From Peptococcaceae bacterium BRH_c4b (GTDB lineage Bacteria; Bacillota; Desulfotomaculia; Desulfotomaculales; Desulfocucumaceae): DNA of 64,000 bases. Shown here one piece after another: positions 25,018-33,023 of this stretch; the stretch's first letter is position 1, and each line of letters begins with the position of its first letter. The stretch is from assembly GCA_000961595.1 (NCBI GenBank), contig LADO01000028.1, positions 1 to 64,000 on the forward strand, written 5' to 3'. A program made the translations under genes and the position numbers. Below the pieces are notes generated by a model. The model searched no databases, had not been told where the DNA came from, and saw nothing but the letters and a program-made list of their open reading frames with translations.

Positions 25018-25293
25018 ATGCCGGTGATTCGCCCTGTTTCCGATTTGCGGAACAAGACTCCTGAGATTGAGGAAATTTGCATAAAAGAGCATAAACCGGT
25101 TTTTATAACTAAGAACGGCAACGGCCATTTAGTCATCATGAGCCAGCAGCTTTTTGAGGAGCAGCAGGCCCTATTGGAACTTTATGATAAGTTGGACGAG
25201 GCTGAGGATCAGAGCCGTGCCGGAAAACGCCGCCCGTTCCGCGAGGCTATGGCAGACTTGAGGGGCCGTATTCATGCCAAAGCATCTAATTAG
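25018..25293 (+). CDS. Phd/YefM-type antitoxin
   Basis: 91 residues from ATG 25018, preceded by GAGGTGAG. The N-terminal half MPVIRPVSDLRNKTPEIEE and FITKNGNGHLVIMSQQLFEE is the DNA-binding Phd fold. The C-terminal helix is acidic to basic. It overlaps the toxin start by 20 bases. The AT-rich upstream stretch 24960-25010 contains TATGATATAATAATGATAT, a probable promoter/operator. It is a distant paralogue of the antitoxin at 9394. Confidence 0.9.
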   Translation: MPVIRPVSDLRNKTPEIEEICIKEHKPVFITKNGNGHLVIMSQQLFEEQQALLELYDKLDEAEDQSRAGKRRPFREAMADLRGRIHAKASN

Positions 25294-25579
25294 TATAACC
25301 GAGGCGGCAGAGCAGGACCTGGCCGAGATTGTTGATTATATCGCAAACGATAATCCTGCTGCCGCGCTTAAACTAGCTGAGGAAATTGAACAGAATATTT
25401 TAAGGCTTGAGGATTTTCCACTGATGGGCGCTGTACCGAAAAATCGAAGACTAACCAGGCAAGGATATCGTATTTTAATAGTCGATAATTACTTGGTGTT
25501 TTACGTCCTGCTGGATAACGAGACGGTGGAAATCAGGCGCATTGTTAGCGGAAAAAGAGACTATAAATTTTTATATTAG
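25274..25579 (+). CDS. RelE/ParE-family toxin
   Basis: 101 residues with the family pattern ITEAAEQDLAEIVDYIANDN, NILRLEDFPLMGAVP, GYRILIVDNYLVFYVL and a C-terminal VEIRRIVSGKRDY. The Arg-Ile-Val-x-Gly-Lys-Arg-Asp-Tyr ending is shared by ribosome-dependent RelE-like and by ParE-like toxins. The preceding gene is the cognate antitoxin. Confidence 0.92.
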   Translation: MPKHLISITEAAEQDLAEIVDYIANDNPAAALKLAEEIEQNILRLEDFPLMGAVPKNRRLTRQGYRILIVDNYLVFYVLLDNETVEIRRIVSGKRDYKFLY

Positions 25580-25644
25580 CGTAGCAAGCGGGGAATGTTC
25601 TAGAAGGGATAAAGCAATGTGAATGCGTTTATATATCCAAATTC

Positions 25645-26121
25645 CTATTCTACTATTTGAGACAGCACTTCCAGGAAACTTTCCATGCTGTCCTTCAATC
25701 GTTTTAAAGTGGAGTCCATATTCTTGATCAGTTCGTCCATCTTGCCCCATTCCAACTCGTATCCGTAAAGATTACGAAAACGGTGTCTAAAGCTCAAATA
25801 TTGCTGAAGCTGGGTCGCCAATTCAGAACCAATAACTGCCGGTCTTTTAACCGGTATGTCCAGGGTCATTTGTTCCAGGAGCTCCCTGTACCAGCCCTCG
25901 CCTCTGGGTACTGTCCGGTCGGTTTCCCGGGCTATGTTGATAAACATTTTCTCTATACCGGAATAAAAATCGTGCAGAATAGAAGCGCATGCCCTTATTC
26001 GTATACTGTTGACTTTAAGTTCCCGCATTTTTGTTATTGTCTTCAGTTCTTCCACCAGTTTTTCCAGGTTCACAAGTTCCTTGCGCAACCGGACTTCCAG
26101 TAGGATTAGGTTCGGGGTCAC
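25645..26121 (-). CDS. HepT-like HEPN-family toxin of an MNT/HEPN module
   Basis: 158 residues, mostly helical. The segment FRHRFRNLYGYELEWGKM matches the conserved centre of HepT-like proteins (F-R-H-x-F-R-x-x-Y-G), although the usual RX4-6H RNase signature is not clear. SILHDFYSGIEKMFINIA is another family block. It overlaps the nucleotidyltransferase gene by four bases. In characterised pairs the MNT partner neutralises HepT, for example by adding AMP to its Tyr. Toxic activity here is inferred. Confidence 0.78.
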   Translation of the reverse strand: MTPNLILLEVRLRKELVNLEKLVEELKTITKMRELKVNSIRIRACASILHDFYSGIEKMFINIARETDRTVPRGEGWYRELLEQMTLDIPVKRPAVIGSELATQLQQYLSFRHRFRNLYGYELEWGKMDELIKNMDSTLKRLKDSMESFLEVLSQIVE

Positions 26122-26510
26122 AATTCCACCCCTCCTTTGAGGATGTAATCCTGCACTTCCGGTTCTATCTTTTCCAGTTCCACCAGATCAAAGTCAAAGG
26201 GTGCCAGAATGTCCATCACTTCGGAATACATCTTCCAGAAATTTACTTCGTCGCTTAAGCCGGAAACGGCAATATCTATATCGGAGTGTTCCATAAACCT
26301 GTCTTCCCGGAGCAGTGAGCCAAAAAGAGTGACTTTACAGCCGTAGTTTTTTTTCAGGTGGCCGGCTGCCCGCCTGACCCGCTCCATGGCTTGACTGTAC
26401 CGCCGGGCCAGTTGTTGTTCTTTTTGTTTTCGATGTTCCCGCCAAGCGGACCGGTATTGGGATAACTGTTCATAAGTAAGCATATTCGCAGCACTTTCCT
26501 TTTGGTACAT
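26118..26510 (-). CDS. Minimal nucleotidyltransferase antitoxin (MNT)
   Basis: 130 residues. The polymerase-beta-like motif GSLLREDRFMEHSDIDIAV (around residues 63-81) holds the G-S and D-x-D metal ligands, with the third Asp probably in LAPFDFDLVEL. The N-terminal 45 residues form a basic coiled-coil-like stretch (EHRKQKEQQLARRY). It is the first gene of the MNT/HEPN pair. Confidence 0.88.
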   Translation of the reverse strand: MYQKESAANMLTYEQLSQYRSAWREHRKQKEQQLARRYSQAMERVRRAAGHLKKNYGCKVTLFGSLLREDRFMEHSDIDIAVSGLSDEVNFWKMYSEVMDILAPFDFDLVELEKIEPEVQDYILKGGVEL

Positions 26511-26590
26511 CTATTGGATATGCCCGGGAGGTTTCCTGTTTTATGTTCTCTATTCATTATACCATCTTTTTCTTCCACAATCAGTAAGCC

Positions 26591-26630
26591 CTAAATATTC
26601 CAAAGCCGTCTTTGGCTTTGGAATATTTAG
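26591..26630. repeat. Perfect 17 bp inverted repeat
   Basis: CTAAATATTCCAAAGCC (26591-26607) and its exact complement (26614-26630) around a six-base loop. There is no T run on either side (ATTAGCCGACG follows). It lies between the divergent MNT/HEPN operon and the channel gene. It could be a REP-like element or a regulator site. Confidence 0.7.
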
Positions 26631-26827
26631 CCGACGTATTGTCTAAAAAAAATAAGTCAGAAAGTTCAGAGCCTGGCCCATACGAATTTGTTGGTCGCCT
26701 TTGTGGTATATGTTTTAACGACAATGGAGGAATTTGTCGGTTTGTTTAGAATAATATTGACCATTAATTCTTTTTCAGAGGAAAACTGTGGTGGTGCAAC
26801 TTTTATGAAAGAAAAGGAAAAAGAAGA

Positions 26828-27862
26828 ATGAAAAACCTCAAGTTAATTATTAAAATAATAGTGCTACTAACCATTATTGAAATTATTTGTTTTTCCACGG
26901 CTGTTCTGATGTTGTCAAGATTTGAACATCTTAGTTTCTTTAATGCTTATTATTTGGCTGCCATAACTGTTTTTACCGTGGGCTACGGAGATCTTTATCC
27001 GGTTACCCAGGGAGGCAGGGTTGCAGTTATATTTCTCCTTTTTTCTGGGGTGGGATATATCTCCACACTCAGTTCAATGATTACAACATTACTGGTTGAA
27101 GGGCAAGTCATTAGAATCTGGGGTGATAAGTTAATGATGAAAAAAATATCACGTTTGAGGGGACATGTTATTGTCTGCGGACTGGGCAGGGCGGGCTCTT
27201 CCGCAGTGGAACAGCTGCGTAAGGAGGGACTTCCCTTCGTGGGCATTGATAGCAGTGAGATTCATTGCAAGCAGTTGGAGGAGCAAGGTGATCCTGTAAT
27301 AATGGGAGATGCCACAGAGGACAGCTTGCTGGAAAGGGCCGGTATAGAGTATGCTTCCAGCATTATTTCAGCATTGCCCGAAGACGCTGACAATATTTTA
27401 ATTACTATGGCTGCAAAGGATTTGAATAAAAATATTAGGGTGGTTTCGAGGAGCAACCGCAGAGAAAATGAGAAAAGACTCTACCGGGCTGGTGCCGACT
27501 GGGTTATTACGCTGGGCTTAACGGGAGGATCTCGCCTGGCAATGGCCGCGGTAAAACCGGCAACCGTAGGATTTATTCAAAACTTGCTGGATTGGAGCGA
27601 TCACGAGTTAAGGCTGGAGGAATTCCTTATTACTGAGGAGAGTGCTTTAACCAACAGGAGCGTTGCAGACAGCAAGCTGCGGGAGCTTTATGGCGCACAG
27701 ATCCTGGCTCTTGTCAGAAATGAAAAGACCATTGCAAACCCTGACCCGGCAGAACAGATTATTAACGGTGACATTATAATTGCCTTTGGCACCCAAAATG
27801 GATTAAACGAATTAGCAAAACAGTCCGGTGTGGCCTGTCCGCTGAAAATAGTTAAGTTATAA
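26828..27862 (+). CDS. Two-helix potassium channel with RCK (TrkA-N/TrkA-C) domains
   Basis: 344 residues. TM1 is LIIKIIVLLTIIEIICFSTAVL; the pore helix and filter are TVFTVGYGDLYP (about 55-66), the K+ selectivity signature; TM2 is VAVIFLLFSGVGYIST. A cytoplasmic RCK domain follows: HVIVCGLGRAGSSAVEQL is a Rossmann G-x-G-x2-G for nucleotide binding, and the C-terminal TrkA-C part (EFLITEESALTNRSV onward) binds a ligand. It resembles MthK-type channels. It is monocistronic with a terminator. Confidence 0.93.
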   Translation: MKNLKLIIKIIVLLTIIEIICFSTAVLMLSRFEHLSFFNAYYLAAITVFTVGYGDLYPVTQGGRVAVIFLLFSGVGYISTLSSMITTLLVEGQVIRIWGDKLMMKKISRLRGHVIVCGLGRAGSSAVEQLRKEGLPFVGIDSSEIHCKQLEEQGDPVIMGDATEDSLLERAGIEYASSIISALPEDADNILITMAAKDLNKNIRVVSRSNRRENEKRLYRAGADWVITLGLTGGSRLAMAAVKPATVGFIQNLLDWSDHELRLEEFLITEESALTNRSVADSKLRELYGAQILALVRNEKTIANPDPAEQIINGDIIIAFGTQNGLNELAKQSGVACPLKIVKL

Positions 27863-27899
27863 AACTATATAAAACTATATAAAACATCTAAATATCCGG

Positions 27900-27940
27900 A
27901 TAATGCCCGGCAGAGGATTGTTGACGGGCATTATTTTTTT
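27900..27940 (+). terminator. Terminator of the channel gene
   Basis: ATAATGCCCG (27900-27909) pairs perfectly with CGGGCATTAT (27925-27934) and is followed by T7. Confidence 0.9.
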
Positions 27941-28047
27941 ATGGACAGGAGCAAGTAGGAATTTTTTTGATGCTGGATAAACAGTTGAGACGATTCGATG
28001 AGTAAAAGTTGGCCGGGCGCCTGCAGGGTTCGACTATGATAAATCGA

Positions 28048-28088
28048 AATTAAGTAAAGGCGGAAAGACAATGCGCCTTTACTTAATT
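28048..28088. repeat. Perfect 15 bp inverted repeat before mqnB
   Basis: AATTAAGTAAAGGCG (28048-28062) and its exact complement (28074-28088), loop 11. It ends 30 bp before the mqnB start and has no T tract, so it is a candidate operator or leader hairpin. Confidence 0.6.
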
Positions 28089-28117
28089 GCAGCCATGTTG
28101 TGAAAAAGGAGAAAAGA

Positions 28118-28819
28118 ATGAATATGGATTTTAACGAAATAATACCGAATATTACAAATCCTCGCAGGTGGGAATCGGGAATGCGTATCCTTGTGATGAC
28201 CGCTGTCTTGGCGGAGCAGGAAGCGGTGTTACGTGGACTGCACAGCGATAGAAGGTTTGACGTCCTGGTAGCGGGTGTCGGTCCGGTATCGGCTGCTGTC
28301 AACACGGCGAAGGTGTTGGCAACAGCTGAGTACGGCCTGGTCGTGAGCGCTGGTATCGCTGGAGGCTTTCCTGGTAGGGCTGAGGTGGGCTCCCTTGTGG
28401 TGGCGAACGAGATCGTCGCTGCCGACCTGGGAGCGGAGACCCCCGAAGGTTTTAGTAGTTTGGATGAGTTGGGCTTCGGTTCCACCCGCATCCAGGTTGA
28501 TGCCAGCCTGGTGAACGGTGTAACTGAGGCGCTGCTCACGGCCGGGTTGCCGGTCAAAGCCGGCCCTGTGCTCACTGTATCGACTGTGACGGGTACGGCT
28601 GAGACTGCCGCAGAACTGGCCGCACGGGTGCCGGGGGCCACCGCCGAGGCGATGGAGGGGTATGGCGTAGCTCTCGCAGCGTATGACCGCGGTGTGCCAA
28701 TTTTGGAGCTTCGCGCCATCTCAAACCTGGTCGGTCCACGTGACCGGGCCGCATGGCGTATCACAGAGGCCCTGGACGTTCTGGAAGCAGCTTGCTCAGT
28801 ATTATTGGAGGTATTGTGA
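28118..28819 (+). CDS. mqnB: Futalosine hydrolase
   Basis: About 233 residues. MqnB removes hypoxanthine from futalosine in the alternative menaquinone pathway. It has a nucleoside-phosphorylase fold: LVAGVGPVSAAVNTAKVL, VVSAGIAGGFPG, then EVGSLVVANEIVAADLGAE and the substrate-binding AEAMEGYGVALAA (Met-Glu of the family). ATG 28118 follows AAAGGAG; another ATG at 28181 gives the usual N-terminus MRILVMTAV, so the first 21 residues may be extra. It overlaps mqnD at a shared TGATG. Confidence 0.93.
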   Translation: MNMDFNEIIPNITNPRRWESGMRILVMTAVLAEQEAVLRGLHSDRRFDVLVAGVGPVSAAVNTAKVLATAEYGLVVSAGIAGGFPGRAEVGSLVVANEIVAADLGAETPEGFSSLDELGFGSTRIQVDASLVNGVTEALLTAGLPVKAGPVLTVSTVTGTAETAAELAARVPGATAEAMEGYGVALAAYDRGVPILELRAISNLVGPRDRAAWRITEALDVLEAACSVLLEVL

Positions 28820-29682
28820 TGAAAATTGCCTTCTCTCCTTGCCCCAACGACACATTTATCTTCCACGCCTGGGTACACGGACTACTACCCGGCGCACCGA
28901 AGCTTGACGTCACCTATGCAGATATCGACATCACGAACAGCTTGGCAGCTAGTTTCAACGGGCCGGAGGTGGTAAAGATTTCGTATGCAGCACTACCATG
29001 GGTATTGTCCGAGTACGCGCTGCTGCCATGCGGGGGTGCGCTGGGTAGAGGATGCGGGCCGCTGATACTGACATCAAATAGAGCAGGCAGCACCAATGAT
29101 CCAGCGGTGCTGGCCGGTCGACGGATAGCGGTACCCAGTGAGCGATCAACTGCCTACTTATTGTTCCGGCTGTGGGCAACTCAACATGTGCCAGGGGGCG
29201 TGGGAGAGATTGTGATTCTACCGTTTCACGAGATCATGCCGGCGGTACGCGATAGTATGGTTGATGCAGGGCTAGTGATCCACGAAGCACGCTTCACCTA
29301 TCCTGCGTATGGGCTTACTCTCCTGGCCGACTTGGGCAGTTGGTGGGATGCCGATACCAACTTGCCGCTTCCGCTGGGAGCGATCATCGCCCGCCGGTCA
29401 CTGGATCTACTTGAGATCGCCGGCTGGATTAGGGCATCGGTCAGATACGCCTGGGCACACCCGGAGGAGTCACAGGAGTACGTGCTAAGACACGCGCAAG
29501 AGTTGTCCTCTGAAGTAGTAAAAGCGCACATCAAGCTTTATGTAAACGAGTTCACCGAAGATTTAGGCGAGACAGGGTATAAGGCGGTGAACGCCCTGCT
29601 CAGCCAGGCCTCGCAAGAAGGGCTAGTCCCAAAGGTGGATTTGGCAGCGCTGCGTAGCCAGTTTGTCAGTAAATCTAGATAA
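28819..29682 (+). CDS. mqnD: 1,4-dihydroxy-6-naphthoate synthase
   Basis: 287 residues, a periplasmic-binding-protein fold enzyme that turns cyclic dehypoxanthinylfutalosine into 1,4-dihydroxy-6-naphthoate. The N-terminus IAFSPCPNDTFIFHAWVHG is diagnostic, followed by DIDITNSLA, VVKISYAALPWVL, GRGCGPLI and the catalytic-site segment LVIHEARFTYPAYGL. GGAGG precedes the overlapping ATG. The other pathway genes (mqnA, C, E) are not in this window. Confidence 0.94.
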   Translation: MKIAFSPCPNDTFIFHAWVHGLLPGAPKLDVTYADIDITNSLAASFNGPEVVKISYAALPWVLSEYALLPCGGALGRGCGPLILTSNRAGSTNDPAVLAGRRIAVPSERSTAYLLFRLWATQHVPGGVGEIVILPFHEIMPAVRDSMVDAGLVIHEARFTYPAYGLTLLADLGSWWDADTNLPLPLGAIIARRSLDLLEIAGWIRASVRYAWAHPEESQEYVLRHAQELSSEVVKAHIKLYVNEFTEDLGETGYKAVNALLSQASQEGLVPKVDLAALRSQFVSKSR

Positions 29683-30114
29683 AGTGTTTTAAATATAATT
29701 CCCGGATCGTTCCGGGGATTTTGTTTTGTTGGTGAGTATTAAAGACAATGGATAAACCGTAGAGAAACAGGCAAACCAGTAATGAAAGAAGGACGGAGTG
29801 ATCGGACAGATACCCCCCGGCCACAGAACCGGTAAGGATGGCCAGAATGGCAAAGCTTTCAATTTTGGAGTTGGCCTTCAACAGTTCATTTTTGATTTTT
29901 TATCGGCAAAACGGCCTACCCAGGGGGCGAAAACCACATACGAAAAAAGAAAGGCGCTTTGTACCAGGGGCAGGTAATAGCCGGGGTAGGCATCTCTTTT
30001 AATAATAGCCAGGGTAATAAAGAGAATCATGTTATCAGCAAAGGCGGATAGAAACTGAGCGGTTAATAAAGCATTTAGGGGTTTTGGCTTAAGCGTGGAT
30101 TGAATCAGAACCAT
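29675..30114 (-). pseudogene. lplT: Lysophospholipid transporter with large internal deletion
   Basis: Two adjoining frames are the two ends of an LplT-type MFS protein. The first, 29878-30114, gives LNALLTAQFLSAFADNMILF and VVFAPWVGRFADKKSK, the typical LplT start. The second, 29675-29881, gives IESFAILAILTGSVAGGYLSD and the C-terminal helix. A complete protein has about 400 residues; only about 145 remain, with a frame change at 29880. It is coupled to aas by a 26-base overlap, the standard aas-lplT order. The transporter must be non-functional. Confidence 0.8.
29697..29726 (+). terminator. Terminator of mqnBD
   Basis: CCCGGA/TCCGGG stem (29701-29716) extended by AATT/GATT, loop TCGT, followed by TTTTGTTTT. 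It overlaps the end of the convergent lplT remnant. Confidence 0.8.
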
Positions 30115-32218
30115 TTTCGTACCTTCCTTTCATCGCCAGGTTTTTCAGGGTGACGTAATCTGTTTTGCCGCTGCCCAGAAAGGGTAGTTTATCCAACGTT
30201 ATTAACTCTGCGGGCATAAGGAGCATGCTGTGGCCGTGCCGGCTTAAATAATGCTGCAAAGTATGTTTGTTAAAGGATCTATCAGCGGTAAATAAAATAA
30301 TCATTTCTCCCCTTTTTGCGTGTGGAATATTAACGGCAGCACAACTGGCGGCGCCAAAGCACTTTTCGGCCAGTTCCTCCACCAGGTTCAGGCTGACCAT
30401 CTCACCGGAAATTTTAGCGAATCGTTTTAGCCGTGACTTGATGGTAATAAACCCCTGGTCATCAATGCTGACCAGATCCCCGCAGTTATACCACTGCCCC
30501 ATAGGGACAAACCCCTTGCCGTGCAGCAGGTAACCCTCCATGACATTGGGGCCCTGCACCAGAAGGTTGCCTCCTTCAGCTATGCCCTCCACTTTTTCCA
30601 GTATCCAGCTGATGCCGGGCAGGAACTTGCCCACCGTACCCTTTTTATAAAAGAGATTGGTATTAAGACTTAAAACCGGAGAAGTTTCGGTAGTGCCATA
30701 GCCTTCCATAATCCGGATACCGAACTTATCCTGCCAGAGTGTCCTGGTTTCTTCCCTGAGCTTTTCGGCTCCCGCAAAAACGTAGCGGATACTGTAAAAG
30801 TCGTAGGGGTGGGCATAGTTGCCGTAGCCGGCCAGGAAAGTTGAGGTGCCGAAGAGTATGGTGGCGTTATAGTCATAGGCCAGCTCCGGAATAATTTTGA
30901 AGTGCAGCGGGCTGGGGTAGAGATACACTTCCACGCCGCTAAGGAGCGGCAGTATAGTGCCGGCGGTGAGGCCAAAACAGTGAAACATGGGCAGGGCATT
31001 AAGAATCTTATCCCCGGGAGTGAAATCAATGACGCAAGAAGCCTGGTTGATATTGGTCATGATGTTGCTGTGGCTGAGCACAACACCCTTGGGCTTGCTT
31101 TCGCTTCCCGAGGTAAACAGGATCAGTCTCTGGCCTTTTGATACGGACGCTTTTTTACAGGTGATATATTTTATGAAGCCCGTAAATTTATCCCGGAATG
31201 AAACGGAGGATTTAATGTCTTCCAGGTAGACCATTTGATAATTACTGGCTAATTGGTTGACAAGGTTGGTTAACCCGGCCTTTTCAATGAACAAACGTGA
31301 AGTAATGATGGTCTTGAGATTTGCGGTTTCCGCACAATCCAGTATATTTTGAGTTCCGGCGGAGAAGTTTAATATGGCCGGGGTTTTACCGTTATAAAAA
31401 AGTGCAAACAGAGTGATGACATGGGCGCTGGAGTTCGGGAGCAGTACGCCGGTGTTTTCTTCATCCTTCATTAAAGCAGCAAACTTCCGGGTCATGATGT
31501 AGCAGGCAGTGAGCAGTGTCCGGTAAGTAACCTGCCGGCTGATATCTCTGATAGCCACTTTTTTGGCCCCGTGAATTTTGGCGGAATTTAAGAGTTGATT
31601 AAAAAGATTTACTTCCTCCTGGTGCCTGGCCAGGTACAGGGCATTTTGCATAATCTCCAGTATCTTGTCACTAAGCACCCTTTTCTGGAACCTGGCGCTT
31701 TTGCTTTCGTCTATAGTTAATTTAACGGGGTCGCCAACGACCATTTGCACTTCCGGAAACCATTGGGTTCTGACCTTGCCTTTCAGGCGGGATGTTTTAG
31801 AACGTTCCAAACCGGTGAATATGAGGGGGAAAAGGGCAGCTCCGGTCTTTTGAACAATAAAACCGATCCCGTCATAAACCTTCATCAGTCCTCCCGTTGT
31901 GGTTATCCGTCCCTCGGGGAACAGTACTACCGGTCTGCCTGTCTTTACCACATTGACGATCTGCTTAAGGGAGTAAGGGTTCAGGGGGTCTACGGTGATA
32001 TGCCGACAGAACTTTAAAGCAAAGGAAAACCGCCGGGCGATGTGGGTATTTACCACATAAACCACTTCCCCTGGTAAAAACAGGTAAAGAAAAATACCAT
32101 CCAAAAAAGAAATGTGATTGGGTATTATGACGGTGGGACCGGTGAATTGCAACTTATCCAAATTCACCAGGCGGAGTTTGAACAATATCCTGAATATAAG
32201 GCGCAGTAGTGATTTCAT
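30089..32218 (-). CDS. aas: Bifunctional 2-acyl-GPE acyltransferase / acyl-ACP synthetase
   Basis: 709 residues, usual length 710-720. The N-terminal PlsC-type acyltransferase has NHISFLDG (H-x4-D, about residues 35-42) and the FPEGRITTTGG acyl-acceptor motif. The C-terminal AMP-forming synthetase has LFTSGSESKPKG (about 368-379), GYGTTETSP and GSGKTDYV near the end. Aas re-acylates lysophosphatidylethanolamine imported by LplT. It is preceded by a palindrome at 32250-32265 and by a TetR regulator gene on the same strand. Confidence 0.95.
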   Translation of the reverse strand: MKSLLRLIFRILFKLRLVNLDKLQFTGPTVIIPNHISFLDGIFLYLFLPGEVVYVVNTHIARRFSFALKFCRHITVDPLNPYSLKQIVNVVKTGRPVVLFPEGRITTTGGLMKVYDGIGFIVQKTGAALFPLIFTGLERSKTSRLKGKVRTQWFPEVQMVVGDPVKLTIDESKSARFQKRVLSDKILEIMQNALYLARHQEEVNLFNQLLNSAKIHGAKKVAIRDISRQVTYRTLLTACYIMTRKFAALMKDEENTGVLLPNSSAHVITLFALFYNGKTPAILNFSAGTQNILDCAETANLKTIITSRLFIEKAGLTNLVNQLASNYQMVYLEDIKSSVSFRDKFTGFIKYITCKKASVSKGQRLILFTSGSESKPKGVVLSHSNIMTNINQASCVIDFTPGDKILNALPMFHCFGLTAGTILPLLSGVEVYLYPSPLHFKIIPELAYDYNATILFGTSTFLAGYGNYAHPYDFYSIRYVFAGAEKLREETRTLWQDKFGIRIMEGYGTTETSPVLSLNTNLFYKKGTVGKFLPGISWILEKVEGIAEGGNLLVQGPNVMEGYLLHGKGFVPMGQWYNCGDLVSIDDQGFITIKSRLKRFAKISGEMVSLNLVEELAEKCFGAASCAAVNIPHAKRGEMIILFTADRSFNKHTLQHYLSRHGHSMLLMPAELITLDKLPFLGSGKTDYVTLKNLAMKGRYENGSDSIHA

Positions 32219-32249
32219 CCTTTTATACCTCCAACATTACCGGGGCTAT

Positions 32250-32265
32250 GTTAACGATCGTTAAC
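32250..32265. promoter_or_regulatory. Operator palindrome upstream of aas
   Basis: Perfect 16 bp palindrome GTTAACGATCGTTAAC, 32 bp before the aas start codon. The same half-sites occur at 32873-32894 upstream of the TetR gene. Confidence 0.75.
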
Positions 32266-32286
32266 CTCTGGGCAAACATATGCCCG

Positions 32287-32859
32287 CTAGCTCAGGAGCT
32301 TGCGGACTTTAGCCATAATACGTTGTTTTAGTTCGGAAAAGGCCGGCAGTACATCATAAAAATAAGGGTACTGGGTCAGGGGTTCCAGCAATAAACCGGT
32401 ATAAACGGTGATTAACAGGTAAGCCTCCTCCCGGGGTATTTCACCGCTATCCATTCCTTCTTCCAGGATGGACTTGAGCAGAAGGTGGGGCCTGATGTCG
32501 TCAGTGAGAGTGTCCCAGAACTTATGCTGTGACAGCAGGGCAAAGCGGATTTTCGCAGGGTGAGCTTCATAGAGGTCAAAGGTCATGCCCACGATTTTAC
32601 AAAGTTTTTCAATGGCCGGCAGGTCTTGATTCTTTATATTTATTATGCGGCGGCAGTACTCCTGGATAATTTCTTTAAAAATATAGAGAGACATGTCTTC
32701 TTTACCCTTAAAGTGTTTGTAGAGGGCGGATTCCGTAACCCCGGCAGCTCTGGCGATGTCCCTGACCGATACGGCATCATACCCCCGGGCAGCAAACAGT
32801 TCAATGCTGGCCTTTAAGATATCTTCTTTTTTACCGTGGTAAGAAAAAATATGTTCCAT
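32287..32859 (-). CDS. TetR-family regulator of the aas locus
   Basis: 190 residues. The N-terminal helix-turn-helix is ILKASIELFAARGYDAVSV and RDIARAAGVTESALYKHFKG (residues about 14-53). The C-terminal ligand-binding part is variable and helical. Both its own upstream region and that of aas carry a GTTAACG-type palindrome, so it probably represses both genes. An acyl-CoA or fatty-acid-like ligand would fit the target gene (inference). Confidence 0.92.
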   Translation of the reverse strand: MEHIFSYHGKKEDILKASIELFAARGYDAVSVRDIARAAGVTESALYKHFKGKEDMSLYIFKEIIQEYCRRIINIKNQDLPAIEKLCKIVGMTFDLYEAHPAKIRFALLSQHKFWDTLTDDIRPHLLLKSILEEGMDSGEIPREEAYLLITVYTGLLLEPLTQYPYFYDVLPAFSELKQRIMAKVRKLLS

Positions 32860-32872
32860 ACGGCACCCTTTT

Positions 32873-32894
32873 CTAGTTAACGAACGTTAACTAG
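32873..32894. promoter_or_regulatory. Operator palindrome upstream of the TetR gene
   Basis: GTTAACGAACGTTAAC with flanking CTA/TAG gives an almost perfect 22 bp dyad (two central mismatches), sharing both half-sites with 32250-32265. It ends 14 bases upstream of the TetR start codon. Confidence 0.75.
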
Positions 32895-33023
32895 ATTATA
32901 CTTGCCATGGTGAATTTGTCAAGAGGTTTGGGAATAAAAGTATGCAAATGTGGGAGTCGCCGATTAGCGCAAACTTAAAGAAAGCAGTCGGACCAAAGCG
33001 GTGGATGTAGCTCTGGAGTCGCC

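Noticed and set aside
27931-28878. 315-residue open frame on the minus strand opposite mqnB
   Set aside because: It is a Ser/Arg/Thr-rich shadow of the mqnB coding strand, has no ribosome site and overlaps the channel terminator; mqnB has full family motifs.
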